Shown piece by piece: positions 1 through 7,194 of a DNA stretch of 7,199 nt. The stretch comes from Pseudomonadota bacterium (GTDB taxonomy: Bacteria > Myxococcota_A > Polyangia > Fen-1088): contig JADGRD010000177.1 of assembly GCA_017881285.1 (NCBI GenBank), forward strand, positions 1-7,199, written 5' to 3'. A program made the translations under genes and the position numbers. The number at the start of each line of letters is the position of its first letter. The first letter of the stretch is position 1. The notes beneath the pieces are model-generated. The model was not told the origin of the DNA. It saw nothing but the letters and a program-made list of their open reading frames with translations, and did no database searches.

Positions 1-1097
1 AAGCGGGTCTCGGCAGCGTGGCGTGCAGCGTGGGCCATACGTCGGCGAAGCTCCTCGTCCGTGAGAAGCAGGCGCGCGTGTCCGGCCATGCTGGGGATAT
101 CGCCCAGCGCAGCCAGCAAACCGGTCTCGCCGTCAGCCACGACCTCGGCAACACCACCCACATCGGAAGCCACCACGGGGACGCCGCACGCCATGGCTTC
201 CAGCGCCGCCAGGCCGAAGCTTTCGGTCTGGCTCGGTAAGAGAAAGACGTCGCTCTCCTGGAGGAGCTCGACGAGACGGCTGCGCTCGCCCAGGAAGCGA
301 ACGCGGGTATCCAGGTCGAGGGCCCGCACCAGGGCCTCGATGCGCGGGCGCTCTGGGCCATCGCCCACCAGATCCAGACGTGAGGGAAACTCGGACGCGA
401 TCGCCGCGAAGACGCGCACGACGTCCTCGACGCGCTTGAGCGGCCGAAAGCTGGAAACGTGGGTCAACACGTGGGGCCGGTTGCCACGGCTGCCCCCCAG
501 CGGGTTTTCGCTCGCGCGGGGCGAGAAACGCCGCGTGTCCACGAAGTTGGGAATCACCTCGATGGCCACGTCGCGGGAGAGCCCCAGATGGGTGTGCGCG
601 GCCTCGGCCAGGTAGCGCGAAGGCGCGGTGATGGCGTCGCTTGCGCCGACCGCGAAGCGCACCAGGGGCTGGAATTTCGGATCGGCCCCGACCAGGGTCA
701 CGTCGGTGCCATGCAGGGTGGTGATCGTCTTGGGCGCGCGCTCTCCTAGCACCTGCCTAGCCAGGTGGGCGCTGACCGCGTGCGGGATGGCGTAGTGAAC
801 GTGAAAGAGATCGAGCACCTCCGCTCGCGCGACCTCGATCATCTTCGCCGTGAGGGCCAGGGCGTAGGATCGTTGCGCGAGCAAGGGATAGTCAAGGAGT
901 GGCACCTCGCAAAACGAGAGGTTCGGGCCAGAGAGATCCAAGCGCATCGGTGGCTTGTCGCTGAGGAAGCAGACGCGATGGCCTCGCCGTCCCAGGGCCA
1001 TGCCGATCTCGGACGCGACCACGCCGCTGCCACCGAGGGTCGAGAAACAAACCATGCCGATGCGCAGGCTGGGAGAACTTGAACGCGCCATCCTCAT
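1..1097 (-). CDS. bshA: N-acetyl-alpha-D-glucosaminyl L-malate synthase BshA (3' end cut by window edge)
   Basis: Cytoplasmic GT4 glycosyltransferase that transfers GlcNAc from UDP-GlcNAc to L-malate, the first step of bacillithiol synthesis. My translation of the minus strand gives 365 complete codons without a stop before the window edge. The family is about 375-380 residues, so only a short tail is missing. Visible motifs: the N-terminal glycine-rich loop LGGSGVVASE (21-30), HVHYAIPHA (99-107), LHGTDVTLVG (128-137), the donor-domain opening HVSSFRPLKRVEDV (213-226, with R218 and K221 as likely phosphate contacts), LVGDGPE (243-249), and the EX7E motif ESFGLAALE (292-300) followed by AMACGVPVV. 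These match BshA more closely than generic GT4 enzymes. The start at 1097 overlaps the bshC stop as ATGA; a second in-frame ATG two codons later (1091) is the alternative. It is the second gene of a bshC-bshA unit. The identity is very secure; the exact start is less so. Confidence 0.95.
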   Translation of the reverse strand, partial: MRMARSSSPSLRIGMVCFSTLGGSGVVASEIGMALGRRGHRVCFLSDKPPMRLDLSGPNLSFCEVPLLDYPLLAQRSYALALTAKMIEVARAEVLDLFHVHYAIPHAVSAHLARQVLGERAPKTITTLHGTDVTLVGADPKFQPLVRFAVGASDAITAPSRYLAEAAHTHLGLSRDVAIEVIPNFVDTRRFSPRASENPLGGSRGNRPHVLTHVSSFRPLKRVEDVVRVFAAIASEFPSRLDLVGDGPERPRIEALVRALDLDTRVRFLGERSRLVELLQESDVFLLPSQTESFGLAALEAMACGVPVVASDVGGVAEVVADGETGLLAALGDIPSMAGHARLLLTDEELRRRMAHAARHAAETR

Positions 1098-2761
1098 GGT
1101 TCGAGCTCTTGCACCTCGGTGACGAAGGGACCGGCGCCTTGCAGTCTGTCGAGGACCAGCCGTTTCAATCCCGCCGCGCCATGGCGGCCGGCCAAATGGG
1201 GCCAGCCATAGAATCGCTCTTGCGGGGTCCGCCGCGGGAAAAGTGCCAGCTCCAGGCCACGCAGGCGGCCAGCGGTCACCTCATCCTGTTCGACGAGGAC
1301 CCTGGCATAGTGCGCGATCAGGCGTTCGAGCCCCCGCGCTACGCTCGCGCGCGTCCGCTCGGCCGGGCGCCGCATGCGCTGGCCCGCCGCCAGGACACCG
1401 GAGGCAATCTCCTCGAGCGCCGGCCCGATCCGACTCCCGACCAAGGTACGCAATGCCGCCGGGGCGGGTGCCCCGGCCGGACGGGCGCTGGCGATCCGCG
1501 GAACCAGCTCGGCCGCCGGCATCGACAGATCCGCGGCCTTGAGCCCGAGTGCGCCGAGCCGCCGCCGCGCGCGGGCATCCACGCAGAGAAAGCGGGCGCG
1601 CGGCACGAGCAGCGGTGGCGTGACGGCAAAATGCTGATAGAGCGGCGGAAGCTGGGCGAAGTAGTTGATCTCGCCCGGACCCGCGACGTAGGCCACCGTG
1701 GGCAACAGTGCATCCTGCACGATGGGGCGCAGCAACGCCGAGGTGGAAAAGCGCAGGGGATCGCGCGCCAGGATCTCCAGCAGCTCCGCGTGGCCCACGC
1801 TTGCGGAGGCCCCGGCTAGGCGCCAGGGCGTCTCGCGCGCGCTGGCGCCGGGTTGCCGTTCGAGGCGAAAGCGCGGGCCGGAGGCACTGTCGCGATGGAA
1901 GAAGACCAGGGCGCCACGCTCGCGAATCGGCACCTGTTCAGCGAAGCTTGCCGCTAGCGCGGCCTGCCGGGTGCGCAGCGTCCTCTCGATGGCCTCGGCC
2001 TCCTCGATGCACGTTCGATAGAGGGGCGCTGCCAGCGCGGCCACGCGCGTATCGCGCGGATCGAAGACCAGTAACCCCTCGTCGGCGAAGAGCGCAGCCA
2101 GCGTCGAGGCGAAGGCGGCGGGTAGCGAACGTCCCGGCCGGTAGTGGGCCCGCAAAAGGGCCAGCGTTTCCTCGCTCGCCGGCGTGGCGCCCAGCGCCTC
2201 GGCCAGCCGGTCGAGCAACGTCGTCACCTCGCCCGGCAGCACGCGGTAGGCGACCGAACATCGCCCGGTGCCCTGATGCTCGTCCGGCAAGGCCAGGCGC
2301 GCCGGTTGGCCATCGCCGTCCGCGACGGTGCACGAACGGATTTCCTCGAAGTCGTGATCCTCGGTCTGCAACCAGAAAAGCGGGACGCAACGGATCCCTG
2401 CCTCGGCCTCGAGGGCGCGCGCCACGGCGATGGCCGAGGCCGCCTTGTAGAATGCATAGAGGGGACCCAGGAACAGCCCGACCTGCTGCCCGGTCGCCAC
2501 GACGGCGGTCCGGCCCGCCGCCAGGGCCTCCAGGTTCGTCTGTCGGGCGGCGCTTGCGGGCAGGAGTGCCTGCTGGTCGCGCAGGGTGTGCAGCAGCGCC
2601 GGGGGCACGGCCCGTTCGGCGGCGAGTCGCGCGCGTCTGCCCCGTTCGCCCGGATCGCGAAATCCCGGTGCGAAGAACGCATGTGCAGCAGGCTCACCTG
2701 CGAGGTAGGAATTGGAGAATGCGTGGCCCAATCTTGGCGCTGAGTATACTAGGCGAAGCAC
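1094..2761 (-). CDS. bshC: bacillithiol biosynthesis cysteine-adding enzyme BshC
   Basis: Putative cysteine ligase that couples cysteine to GlcN-malate in the last step of bacillithiol synthesis, in the cytoplasm. From a GTG at 2761 it is 555 residues, close to the usual 530-550. In that numbering the conserved blocks are VVATGQQVGLFLGPLYAFYK (87-106), PLFWLQTEDHDFEEI (127-141) in the nucleotide-binding core, and AYVAGPGEINYFAQL (357-371). An alanine/arginine-rich helical region at about 400-520 fits the family's coiled-coil part. The C-terminus PQERFYGW (513-520) matches the family pattern PQER. The start is uncertain. ATG 2863 would add 34 residues that look unlike the family and would run far into the divergent gene; TTG 2731 would leave only seven residues before the conserved SYLAGEP. 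No well-spaced Shine-Dalgarno precedes the GTG. It is translated first, ahead of bshA, with a 4-base overlap. Confidence 0.93.
   Translation of the reverse strand: MLRLVYSAPRLGHAFSNSYLAGEPAAHAFFAPGFRDPGERGRRARLAAERAVPPALLHTLRDQQALLPASAARQTNLEALAAGRTAVVATGQQVGLFLGPLYAFYKAASAIAVARALEAEAGIRCVPLFWLQTEDHDFEEIRSCTVADGDGQPARLALPDEHQGTGRCSVAYRVLPGEVTTLLDRLAEALGATPASEETLALLRAHYRPGRSLPAAFASTLAALFADEGLLVFDPRDTRVAALAAPLYRTCIEEAEAIERTLRTRQAALAASFAEQVPIRERGALVFFHRDSASGPRFRLERQPGASARETPWRLAGASASVGHAELLEILARDPLRFSTSALLRPIVQDALLPTVAYVAGPGEINYFAQLPPLYQHFAVTPPLLVPRARFLCVDARARRRLGALGLKAADLSMPAAELVPRIASARPAGAPAPAALRTLVGSRIGPALEEIASGVLAAGQRMRRPAERTRASVARGLERLIAHYARVLVEQDEVTAGRLRGLELALFPRRTPQERFYGWPHLAGRHGAAGLKRLVLDRLQGAGPFVTEVQELEP
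2707..2710 (+). promoter_or_regulatory. Shine-Dalgarno candidate for the PIG-L deacetylase
   Basis: AGGA lies eight bases before the ATG at 2719, a good ribosome-binding distance. It is the main argument for that start, together with the arginine-rich stretch that the longer N-terminus supplies ahead of the signal-peptide core. It sits inside the antisense N-terminal coding region of bshC. Confidence 0.4.
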
Positions 2762-5343
2762 TCGCGCGCCGGAGGCGCCTCGTTTCCTTGCCGCCAATCC
2801 TTGCCATACTCCTGTCTGCCACGATGCCCAGCCCAGCAAATGCCAACCCGCCGTCGCAGCCAAACGCGGCCCAGATCCAGCTCGCGCTGCGCAGGTTGGG
2901 CGTGGTCGGCAGCGTGCTCTACGTGGCCGCGCACCCCGATGACGAAAACACCAACTTGCTGGCCTATCTGGCCAACGAGAAACAGTTGCGCACGGCCTAT
3001 CTGTCGCTGACCCGCGGGGATGGCGGCCAGAACCTGATCGGCGCCGAACAGGGCACCGATCTGGGCGTGATCCGGACGCAAGAGCTGCTGGCGGCGCGTC
3101 GGGTGGACGGGGCCGAACAGTTCTTCACCCGCGCGCGCGACTTCGGCTACTCGAAGAGTCCCGAGGAAACGCTGCGCATCTGGGGTCGGGAGGCGGTGCT
3201 GGCGGACGTGGTGTGGGTCATCCGCCGCTTTCGCCCCGACGTCGTCGTCACGAGCTTTTCGCCCGAGGTCACGGATACCCACGGGCACCACACCGCCTCA
3301 GCGCAGCTCGCCCTCGCGGCGTTTCAGGCGGCCGGGGACCCTAGCTTCCACCCCGAGCAGCTGAGCGGGGCGGTGACCCCCTGGCAAGCGCGACGCATCT
3401 TCTGGAATCGCTCCGCATGGAGCATCAAGCCCGACGAGGACCTCTCGGATTTCATCAAGCTGGACGTCAATGCCTACAACCCCTTACTCGGGATCTCCTA
3501 CGGCGAGATGGCGGCCGAGAGTCGCAGCATGCACAAGAGCCAAGGCTTCGGCGTGGCGCGCGCGCGCGGGCCCATCGTCGAGTATTTCAAGCTCCTGGCC
3601 GAGACGGAACCGATGTCCTCACCCGCCGACGGCGTGCTTGGCGGTCTCGATTTTTCCTGGGCCAGGATGAAGATGAAAGGCCCAGCGGCCATCCGACGCC
3701 TGATCGAGAAGGCGCAACGCGAATTCAGCCCGGAAGCGCCGCACAAAGTGATTTCCACCTTGTTGGGCATCGAGCGGGCGTTGGCCGCGGTGCCGGACGA
3801 TCTCTGGCGCGCCAAGAAGCAGGCCGAGATCCGCGATCTGGTGCTGGCATGCGCGGGACTGTTCGCCGAGGCGACCGCCCCTGACTACCGCGTGGTGCCC
3901 GGCGGAAGTATCGAGGTGACGGCCGCCGCCATCAATCGATCTGCCGCGAAGATCGAGCTGCGCGACCTGCGCTTCCTGGGCGGCGAGGTCGGGGACCAGC
4001 CGGGAAGCTCCGAGGTTCATGTGCGGCAAGCCCTCGGAATCGCCGAGATCAAGCGGACCCTGCGGGTGGCGGCCGATGCCCCGCTCGACACGCCGTACTG
4101 GCTGGCGCTGCCGCCCGAGCCGGGGCGCTTTCGCGTGCCGGATGCGACGAGGATTGGGCTGCCCATGGCCGACCCTTGGCTGTGCGTCGAGTTCACCTTC
4201 GCGGTTGGCGGGCACTCGCTCACCATCACGCGGCCGGTGGAGTTCAAGTGGACGGATCCAGTGGCGGGCGAGCGCTATCGACCGGTCGAGGTCACGCCTA
4301 CGGTTTCGGTGCGGCCGCGGGCCGGGGTTGTCATGTTGCCCAATGGCGGGGCGCGCGCTCTCTCTGTGCGCGTGACCGCCGGCGCCGCCGGTGTGTCGGG
4401 CACTCTGCGACTGGAGGCTCCGTCGGGCTTCTCGGTCACGCCGGCCATGGCGCCATTTGCTCTCGCCGACAAGGGGGCAGAGGCCGAGCTCACCTTCCAA
4501 GTGCAGGCGGCGCCACTCCCGGCGCACACCGGCCCAGCGAGCGGGATCCTGCGCGTGGTGGCCGAGGTCGGCACCGCGCATTTTTCCCAGTGGGTGGACC
4601 ACATCGAGCACGACCACATCCCCGTGCAAGTCGTGCTCGCCAGCTCCGAGGTGCATCTGGTCGACTTCGCCATCGCGCGCCAGGGCGGCAAGATTGGCTA
4701 CATTCCTGGTCCGGGCGACGAGGTCGCCGCCTGCCTGCGCCAGATCGGTTACGAGGTCACCTTGCTGGGCGACGAGGTGCTGGCCGGTCTTGTGCCGGGG
4801 AGTCCCGCCCTGGCCCGCTTCGACGCCGTCGTGGTCGGGGTACGCGCCTTCAACACCAGCGCCAAGCTGCGCGCGGCCCAACCCGCCCTCATGGCTTACG
4901 TGCAAACCGGCGGCACGCTCGTGGTTCAGTACAACACCAACAACCGCCTCGCCCCTCTGGCGACGCCCATCGGGCCCTTTCCTTTCGAGATCGGAAGCAA
5001 AAGGGTGACCGACGAGCAGGCCGGCGTTTCCTTCACGGCGCCCGACCAGCGCCTGCTCAACGTGCCCAACCACATCACCGCCCGCGATTTCGAGGGTTGG
5101 ATCCAGGAGCGCGGGCTCTACTTCGCCGCGACCTGGGATCCACGCTACCAGACCGTGCTCAGCATGAGCGACCCGGGCGAGCCCTCGCAGGCCGGCGGCC
5201 TGCTCTGGACGCGCTACGGCAAGGGCGCCTTCGTCTATACCGGACTGGCCCTCTTCCGGCAATTGCCGGCTGGCGTGCCCGGGGCCTATCGCCTTTTCGC
5301 CAATCTCCTCGCGGCCGGGGGGCCGGGGCCCAATGCCCGATGA
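2719..5343 (+). CDS. large exported PIG-L (LmbE-like) family deacetylase with C-terminal amidotransferase-like domain
   Basis: Probable zinc-dependent N-deacetylase acting on an amido-sugar outside the cytoplasm; substrate unknown. From ATG 2719 it is 874 residues. RRRR (17-20), a hydrophobic core at about 24-36 and ANA (40-42) form a plausible signal peptide. The catalytic domain spans about 60-330: AHPDDE at 71-76 gives zinc ligands H72 and D75 and the general base D74, and DTHGHH at 186-191 supplies H188 and H191, matching the MshB H13/D15/D16/H144/H147 pattern. Residues about 390-640 look like beta-rich, NEW3-like repeats. From about 660 to the end there is a Rossmann-like segment (IGYIPGPGDEVAACLRQIGY at 659-678, VVVGVRAFNT at 704-713) resembling ThuA/class I amidotransferase folds but without a nucleophilic Cys. 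BshB enzymes are cytoplasmic and about 230 residues, so this is probably not BshB. It overlaps the next gene by 11 bases. Later starts (TTG 2788, ATG 2824) are possible. Confidence 0.88.
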   Translation: MRGPILALSILGEALARRRRLVSLPPILAILLSATMPSPANANPPSQPNAAQIQLALRRLGVVGSVLYVAAHPDDENTNLLAYLANEKQLRTAYLSLTRGDGGQNLIGAEQGTDLGVIRTQELLAARRVDGAEQFFTRARDFGYSKSPEETLRIWGREAVLADVVWVIRRFRPDVVVTSFSPEVTDTHGHHTASAQLALAAFQAAGDPSFHPEQLSGAVTPWQARRIFWNRSAWSIKPDEDLSDFIKLDVNAYNPLLGISYGEMAAESRSMHKSQGFGVARARGPIVEYFKLLAETEPMSSPADGVLGGLDFSWARMKMKGPAAIRRLIEKAQREFSPEAPHKVISTLLGIERALAAVPDDLWRAKKQAEIRDLVLACAGLFAEATAPDYRVVPGGSIEVTAAAINRSAAKIELRDLRFLGGEVGDQPGSSEVHVRQALGIAEIKRTLRVAADAPLDTPYWLALPPEPGRFRVPDATRIGLPMADPWLCVEFTFAVGGHSLTITRPVEFKWTDPVAGERYRPVEVTPTVSVRPRAGVVMLPNGGARALSVRVTAGAAGVSGTLRLEAPSGFSVTPAMAPFALADKGAEAELTFQVQAAPLPAHTGPASGILRVVAEVGTAHFSQWVDHIEHDHIPVQVVLASSEVHLVDFAIARQGGKIGYIPGPGDEVAACLRQIGYEVTLLGDEVLAGLVPGSPALARFDAVVVGVRAFNTSAKLRAAQPALMAYVQTGGTLVVQYNTNNRLAPLATPIGPFPFEIGSKRVTDEQAGVSFTAPDQRLLNVPNHITARDFEGWIQERGLYFAATWDPRYQTVLSMSDPGEPSQAGGLLWTRYGKGAFVYTGLALFRQLPAGVPGAYRLFANLLAAGGPGPNAR
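2743..2750. promoter_or_regulatory. palindromic AGTATACT, possible bidirectional -10 element
   Basis: AGTATACT equals its own reverse complement, so each strand carries TATACT, one mismatch from the sigma-70 -10 consensus TATAAT. It lies between the two divergent gene groups. The surrounding 2706-2760 is 28 G/C of 55 by my count, clearly lower than the neighbouring genes. I see no convincing TTGACA-like -35 at 16-18 bases on either side. If it were the plus-strand promoter, transcription would start near 2757, after the ATG at 2719, and the deacetylase would need a later start such as TTG 2788 or ATG 2824. Promoter or chance cannot be decided here. Confidence 0.35.
2772..2781. repeat. 10-bp perfect palindrome GAGGCGCCTC
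   Basis: GAGGCGCCTC is a perfect self-complementary decamer, 21 bases beyond the AGTATACT element. Its left half contains GGAGG (2771-2775), which could serve as a Shine-Dalgarno for a TTG start at 2788 with 12-base spacing. It might be an operator or a small RNA hairpin, but such palindromes are frequent by chance in GC-rich DNA. Confidence 0.2.
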
Positions 5344-5503
5344 GACCCGGTCCCCGCCGGTGACCCCGCCGGGCGACCCCGCGCGCGACGAGCTGGACGC
5401 GGCGCCGCCCTTCCTCGACTGGACCGCTCTCTACCTCATCGTGGCCGCCGCCCTGGTCGTCGAGGTGGCGGCCTTCACCGCCCTCACCCTGATCTACCGA
5501 TGA
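5333..5503 (+). CDS. 56-residue single-span membrane protein, possible symporter partner
   Basis: A complete small gene: ATG at 5333, TGA at 5501-5503. The product has a proline- and acid-rich N-terminal 29 residues (starting MPDETRSPPV) and one strongly hydrophobic segment at about 30-55 (WTALYLIVAAALVVEVAAF, then TALTLIY), ending in arginine. It overlaps the deacetylase stop by 11 bases and the symporter start by 4 bases (ATGA), so it fills the only gap in the unit and its translation is probably coupled to both neighbours. I do not recognise the family. Some SSS transporters are encoded beside small membrane proteins (YhdT with PanF, YjcH with ActP), which suggests an accessory role by analogy; this one has a single predicted span and no similarity I can point to. 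The Shine-Dalgarno is not clear, only G-rich sequence upstream. The open frame is certain; function is inferred. Confidence 0.75.
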   Translation: MPDETRSPPVTPPGDPARDELDAAPPFLDWTALYLIVAAALVVEVAAFTALTLIYR

Positions 5504-7194
5504 GTGCCCTCGACTGGCTGGTTCTCCTCGGCACCCTCGGCATCATCGTCGGCTATGGGGGTTGGCAGACGCGCGGCCGGCAAGACATGGCTGGCTATCT
5601 GCGCGGTGGGCGCCAGGACAAGTGGCACACCATCGGGCTTTCCGTCATGGCCACGCAGGCCAGCGCGATCACCTTCTTGTCCACGCCTGGCCAAGCCTAC
5701 CAGGACGGCATGCGCTTCGTTCAGTTCTACTTCGGGCTGCCCCTGGCCATGATCGTCCTGTCGATCGTCTTCGTCCCGCGCTACTTCCAGCTCCGCGTGT
5801 ACACCGCCTATGAATTCCTCGAGAGCCGTTTCGACCTCAAGACGCGACAATTGACCGCGTTCCTGTTTCTGCTGCAACGCGGGCTTTCGGCCGGCATTAC
5901 CATTTATGCTCCCGCCATCATTCTGTCCTCGGTGTTGGGCTGGCCGCTCCGCCTGACGTGCGTCTTCATGGGCGGGATCGTGGTGATCTACACCACCCTG
6001 GGCGGCACGCGGGCGGTCAGCCAGACGCAGAAGCAGCAGATGGTCGTGATGTTGGGCGGCATGGTGCTCGCTTTCATCGTCATCGTCGCGCGCTTGCCGC
6101 CCAATCTCTCGTTCCGTAACGCCGTCCATATCGCCGGCAGCCTGGGCAAGCTCAACGTCGTCGACTTTTCCGCCGACCCGACCCGGCGCTACACCTTGTG
6201 GTCGGGGCTGCTCGGCGGGTGCTTCCTCGCCATGGCCTACTTCGGCACCGATCAGTCGCAGGTGCAGCGTTACCTTTCGGCGCGTTCCATCGCCGAAAGC
6301 CGCCTCGGGCTGCTCTTCAATGGGTTGCTCAAGGTCCCCATGCAGTCCCTCATCCTGTTCGTCGGGGCCATGGTGTTCGTGTTCTATCAGTTCAACCTGC
6401 CGCCCATCTTCTTCAACCAAGCCGAACTGGCGCGCGTGCATGCCACCGCCGCCGATGGCCAGATGCGCGTTCTCGAGCAGGCCCACGCCGTCGCGTTCGA
6501 ACGGAAGCGCGAGGAAATGTGGCGTCTGGACCATGCCCTGGCACGCGGGGACGGCGCGGCGGTTGCCGTGGCGGAAGACTCGGTGCGCAGGGCCGAGGCG
6601 GTATCGGCTTCGCTGCGCGAGCAAGCCCGGCGGGTCATCGCCAGCGCGCTGCCCGACGCCAACACCAAGGAAGCGGACTACGTCTTCCTGACCTTCATCG
6701 TGCGCAACCTTCCTCGCGGAGTCGTCGGGTTGTTGCTCGCCGTGATCCTGTGCGCCGCCATGTCGGCCGTGGCCGGCGAGCTGTCCGCGCTGGCTTCGAC
6801 CACGCTGGTCGACATCTACAAGCGCAGCCTGCGCAAGCAGGCGAGTGACGCCCACTACGTTCGTGCGGCCAGGCTGTTCACCGTGGGTTGGGGCGTGCTG
6901 GCCATCCTTTTCGCGACCTTCGCCTCCCTCATCGACAACCTCATCCAGGCCGTGAACATTCTCGGCTCCCTCTTCTACGGCACCGTGCTCGGCATCTTTC
7001 TCGTGGCGTTCTTTCTGCGCCGCGTGCGCGGCACCGCCGTGTTTCTGGCCGCAATCGCGGCCGAGGGCCTGGTGGTATGGACCTTCCTGCGCACCGATGT
7101 GAGCTTCCTTTGGTACAACGTCATCGGTTGCCTGGCGGTGCTCGGGCTTTCCGCCCTGATGAGCTACGGTCGGCCCGTGGCCTCATCCGGATAG
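5500..7194 (+). CDS. sodium:solute symporter (SSS family) with enlarged extracytoplasmic loop
   Basis: Inner-membrane Na+-coupled secondary transporter of the SSS (SLC5-like) family, 564 residues, with about 12-13 hydrophobic spans; substrate unknown. Family marks: SVMATQASAITFLSTPGQAY (48-67), the unwound-helix region that lines the substrate and sodium sites; TLGGTRAVSQTQKQQ (166-180) before span 6; and SALASTTLVDIYKR (429-442), the late helix that carries Na+ ligands. In that helix the usual Asp-Ser after AAMS is replaced (AAMSAVAGEL, 419-428, with E427). Between FYQF (295-298) and the next span (about 392) lies a charged helical insert rich in Arg/Glu/Ala, probably periplasmic because it follows the eighth span in the 13-span topology. 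The start ATG overlaps the upstream small gene stop as ATGA. It is the last gene of the deacetylase unit, so its cargo is probably a deacetylation product or related sugar, by inference. Confidence 0.92.
   Translation: MSALDWLVLLGTLGIIVGYGGWQTRGRQDMAGYLRGGRQDKWHTIGLSVMATQASAITFLSTPGQAYQDGMRFVQFYFGLPLAMIVLSIVFVPRYFQLRVYTAYEFLESRFDLKTRQLTAFLFLLQRGLSAGITIYAPAIILSSVLGWPLRLTCVFMGGIVVIYTTLGGTRAVSQTQKQQMVVMLGGMVLAFIVIVARLPPNLSFRNAVHIAGSLGKLNVVDFSADPTRRYTLWSGLLGGCFLAMAYFGTDQSQVQRYLSARSIAESRLGLLFNGLLKVPMQSLILFVGAMVFVFYQFNLPPIFFNQAELARVHATAADGQMRVLEQAHAVAFERKREEMWRLDHALARGDGAAVAVAEDSVRRAEAVSASLREQARRVIASALPDANTKEADYVFLTFIVRNLPRGVVGLLLAVILCAAMSAVAGELSALASTTLVDIYKRSLRKQASDAHYVRAARLFTVGWGVLAILFATFASLIDNLIQAVNILGSLFYGTVLGIFLVAFFLRRVRGTAVFLAAIAAEGLVVWTFLRTDVSFLWYNVIGCLAVLGLSALMSYGRPVASSG

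Noticed and set aside
1079..1819. Plus-strand frame of 246 codons opposite bshC
   Set aside because: Antisense to conserved BshC motifs (GPGEINYF and the C-terminal part) and without family resemblance.
1708..2718. Open plus-strand frame extending upstream of the deacetylase (would give 1211 residues)
   Set aside because: It runs antisense through bshC, and its translation is arginine/proline/alanine-rich without any domain. The real protein begins near the signal peptide; the open frame is a by-product of high GC content.
2719..2850. Twin-arginine export signal in the deacetylase N-terminus
   Set aside because: RRRR is present, but the residues after it (LVSLPP) do not match the S/T-RRxFLK pattern; a Sec-type signal is the simpler reading. 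No lipobox cysteine is present.
3619..5262. Long minus-strand frame of 547 codons opposite the deacetylase
   Set aside because: The translation is rich in His/Gly/Arg, has no recognisable motif, and lies opposite a gene with intact catalytic motifs and continuous domain structure.
5340..5363. ATGA at the deacetylase stop as a possible start for the next gene
   Set aside because: That frame stops after seven codons. The ATG at 5333, in another frame, is the one that opens the 56-residue protein.
5494..6855. Long minus-strand frame of 453 codons opposite the symporter
   Set aside because: Low-complexity charged translation, the mirror of a convincing membrane transporter; a shadow frame.
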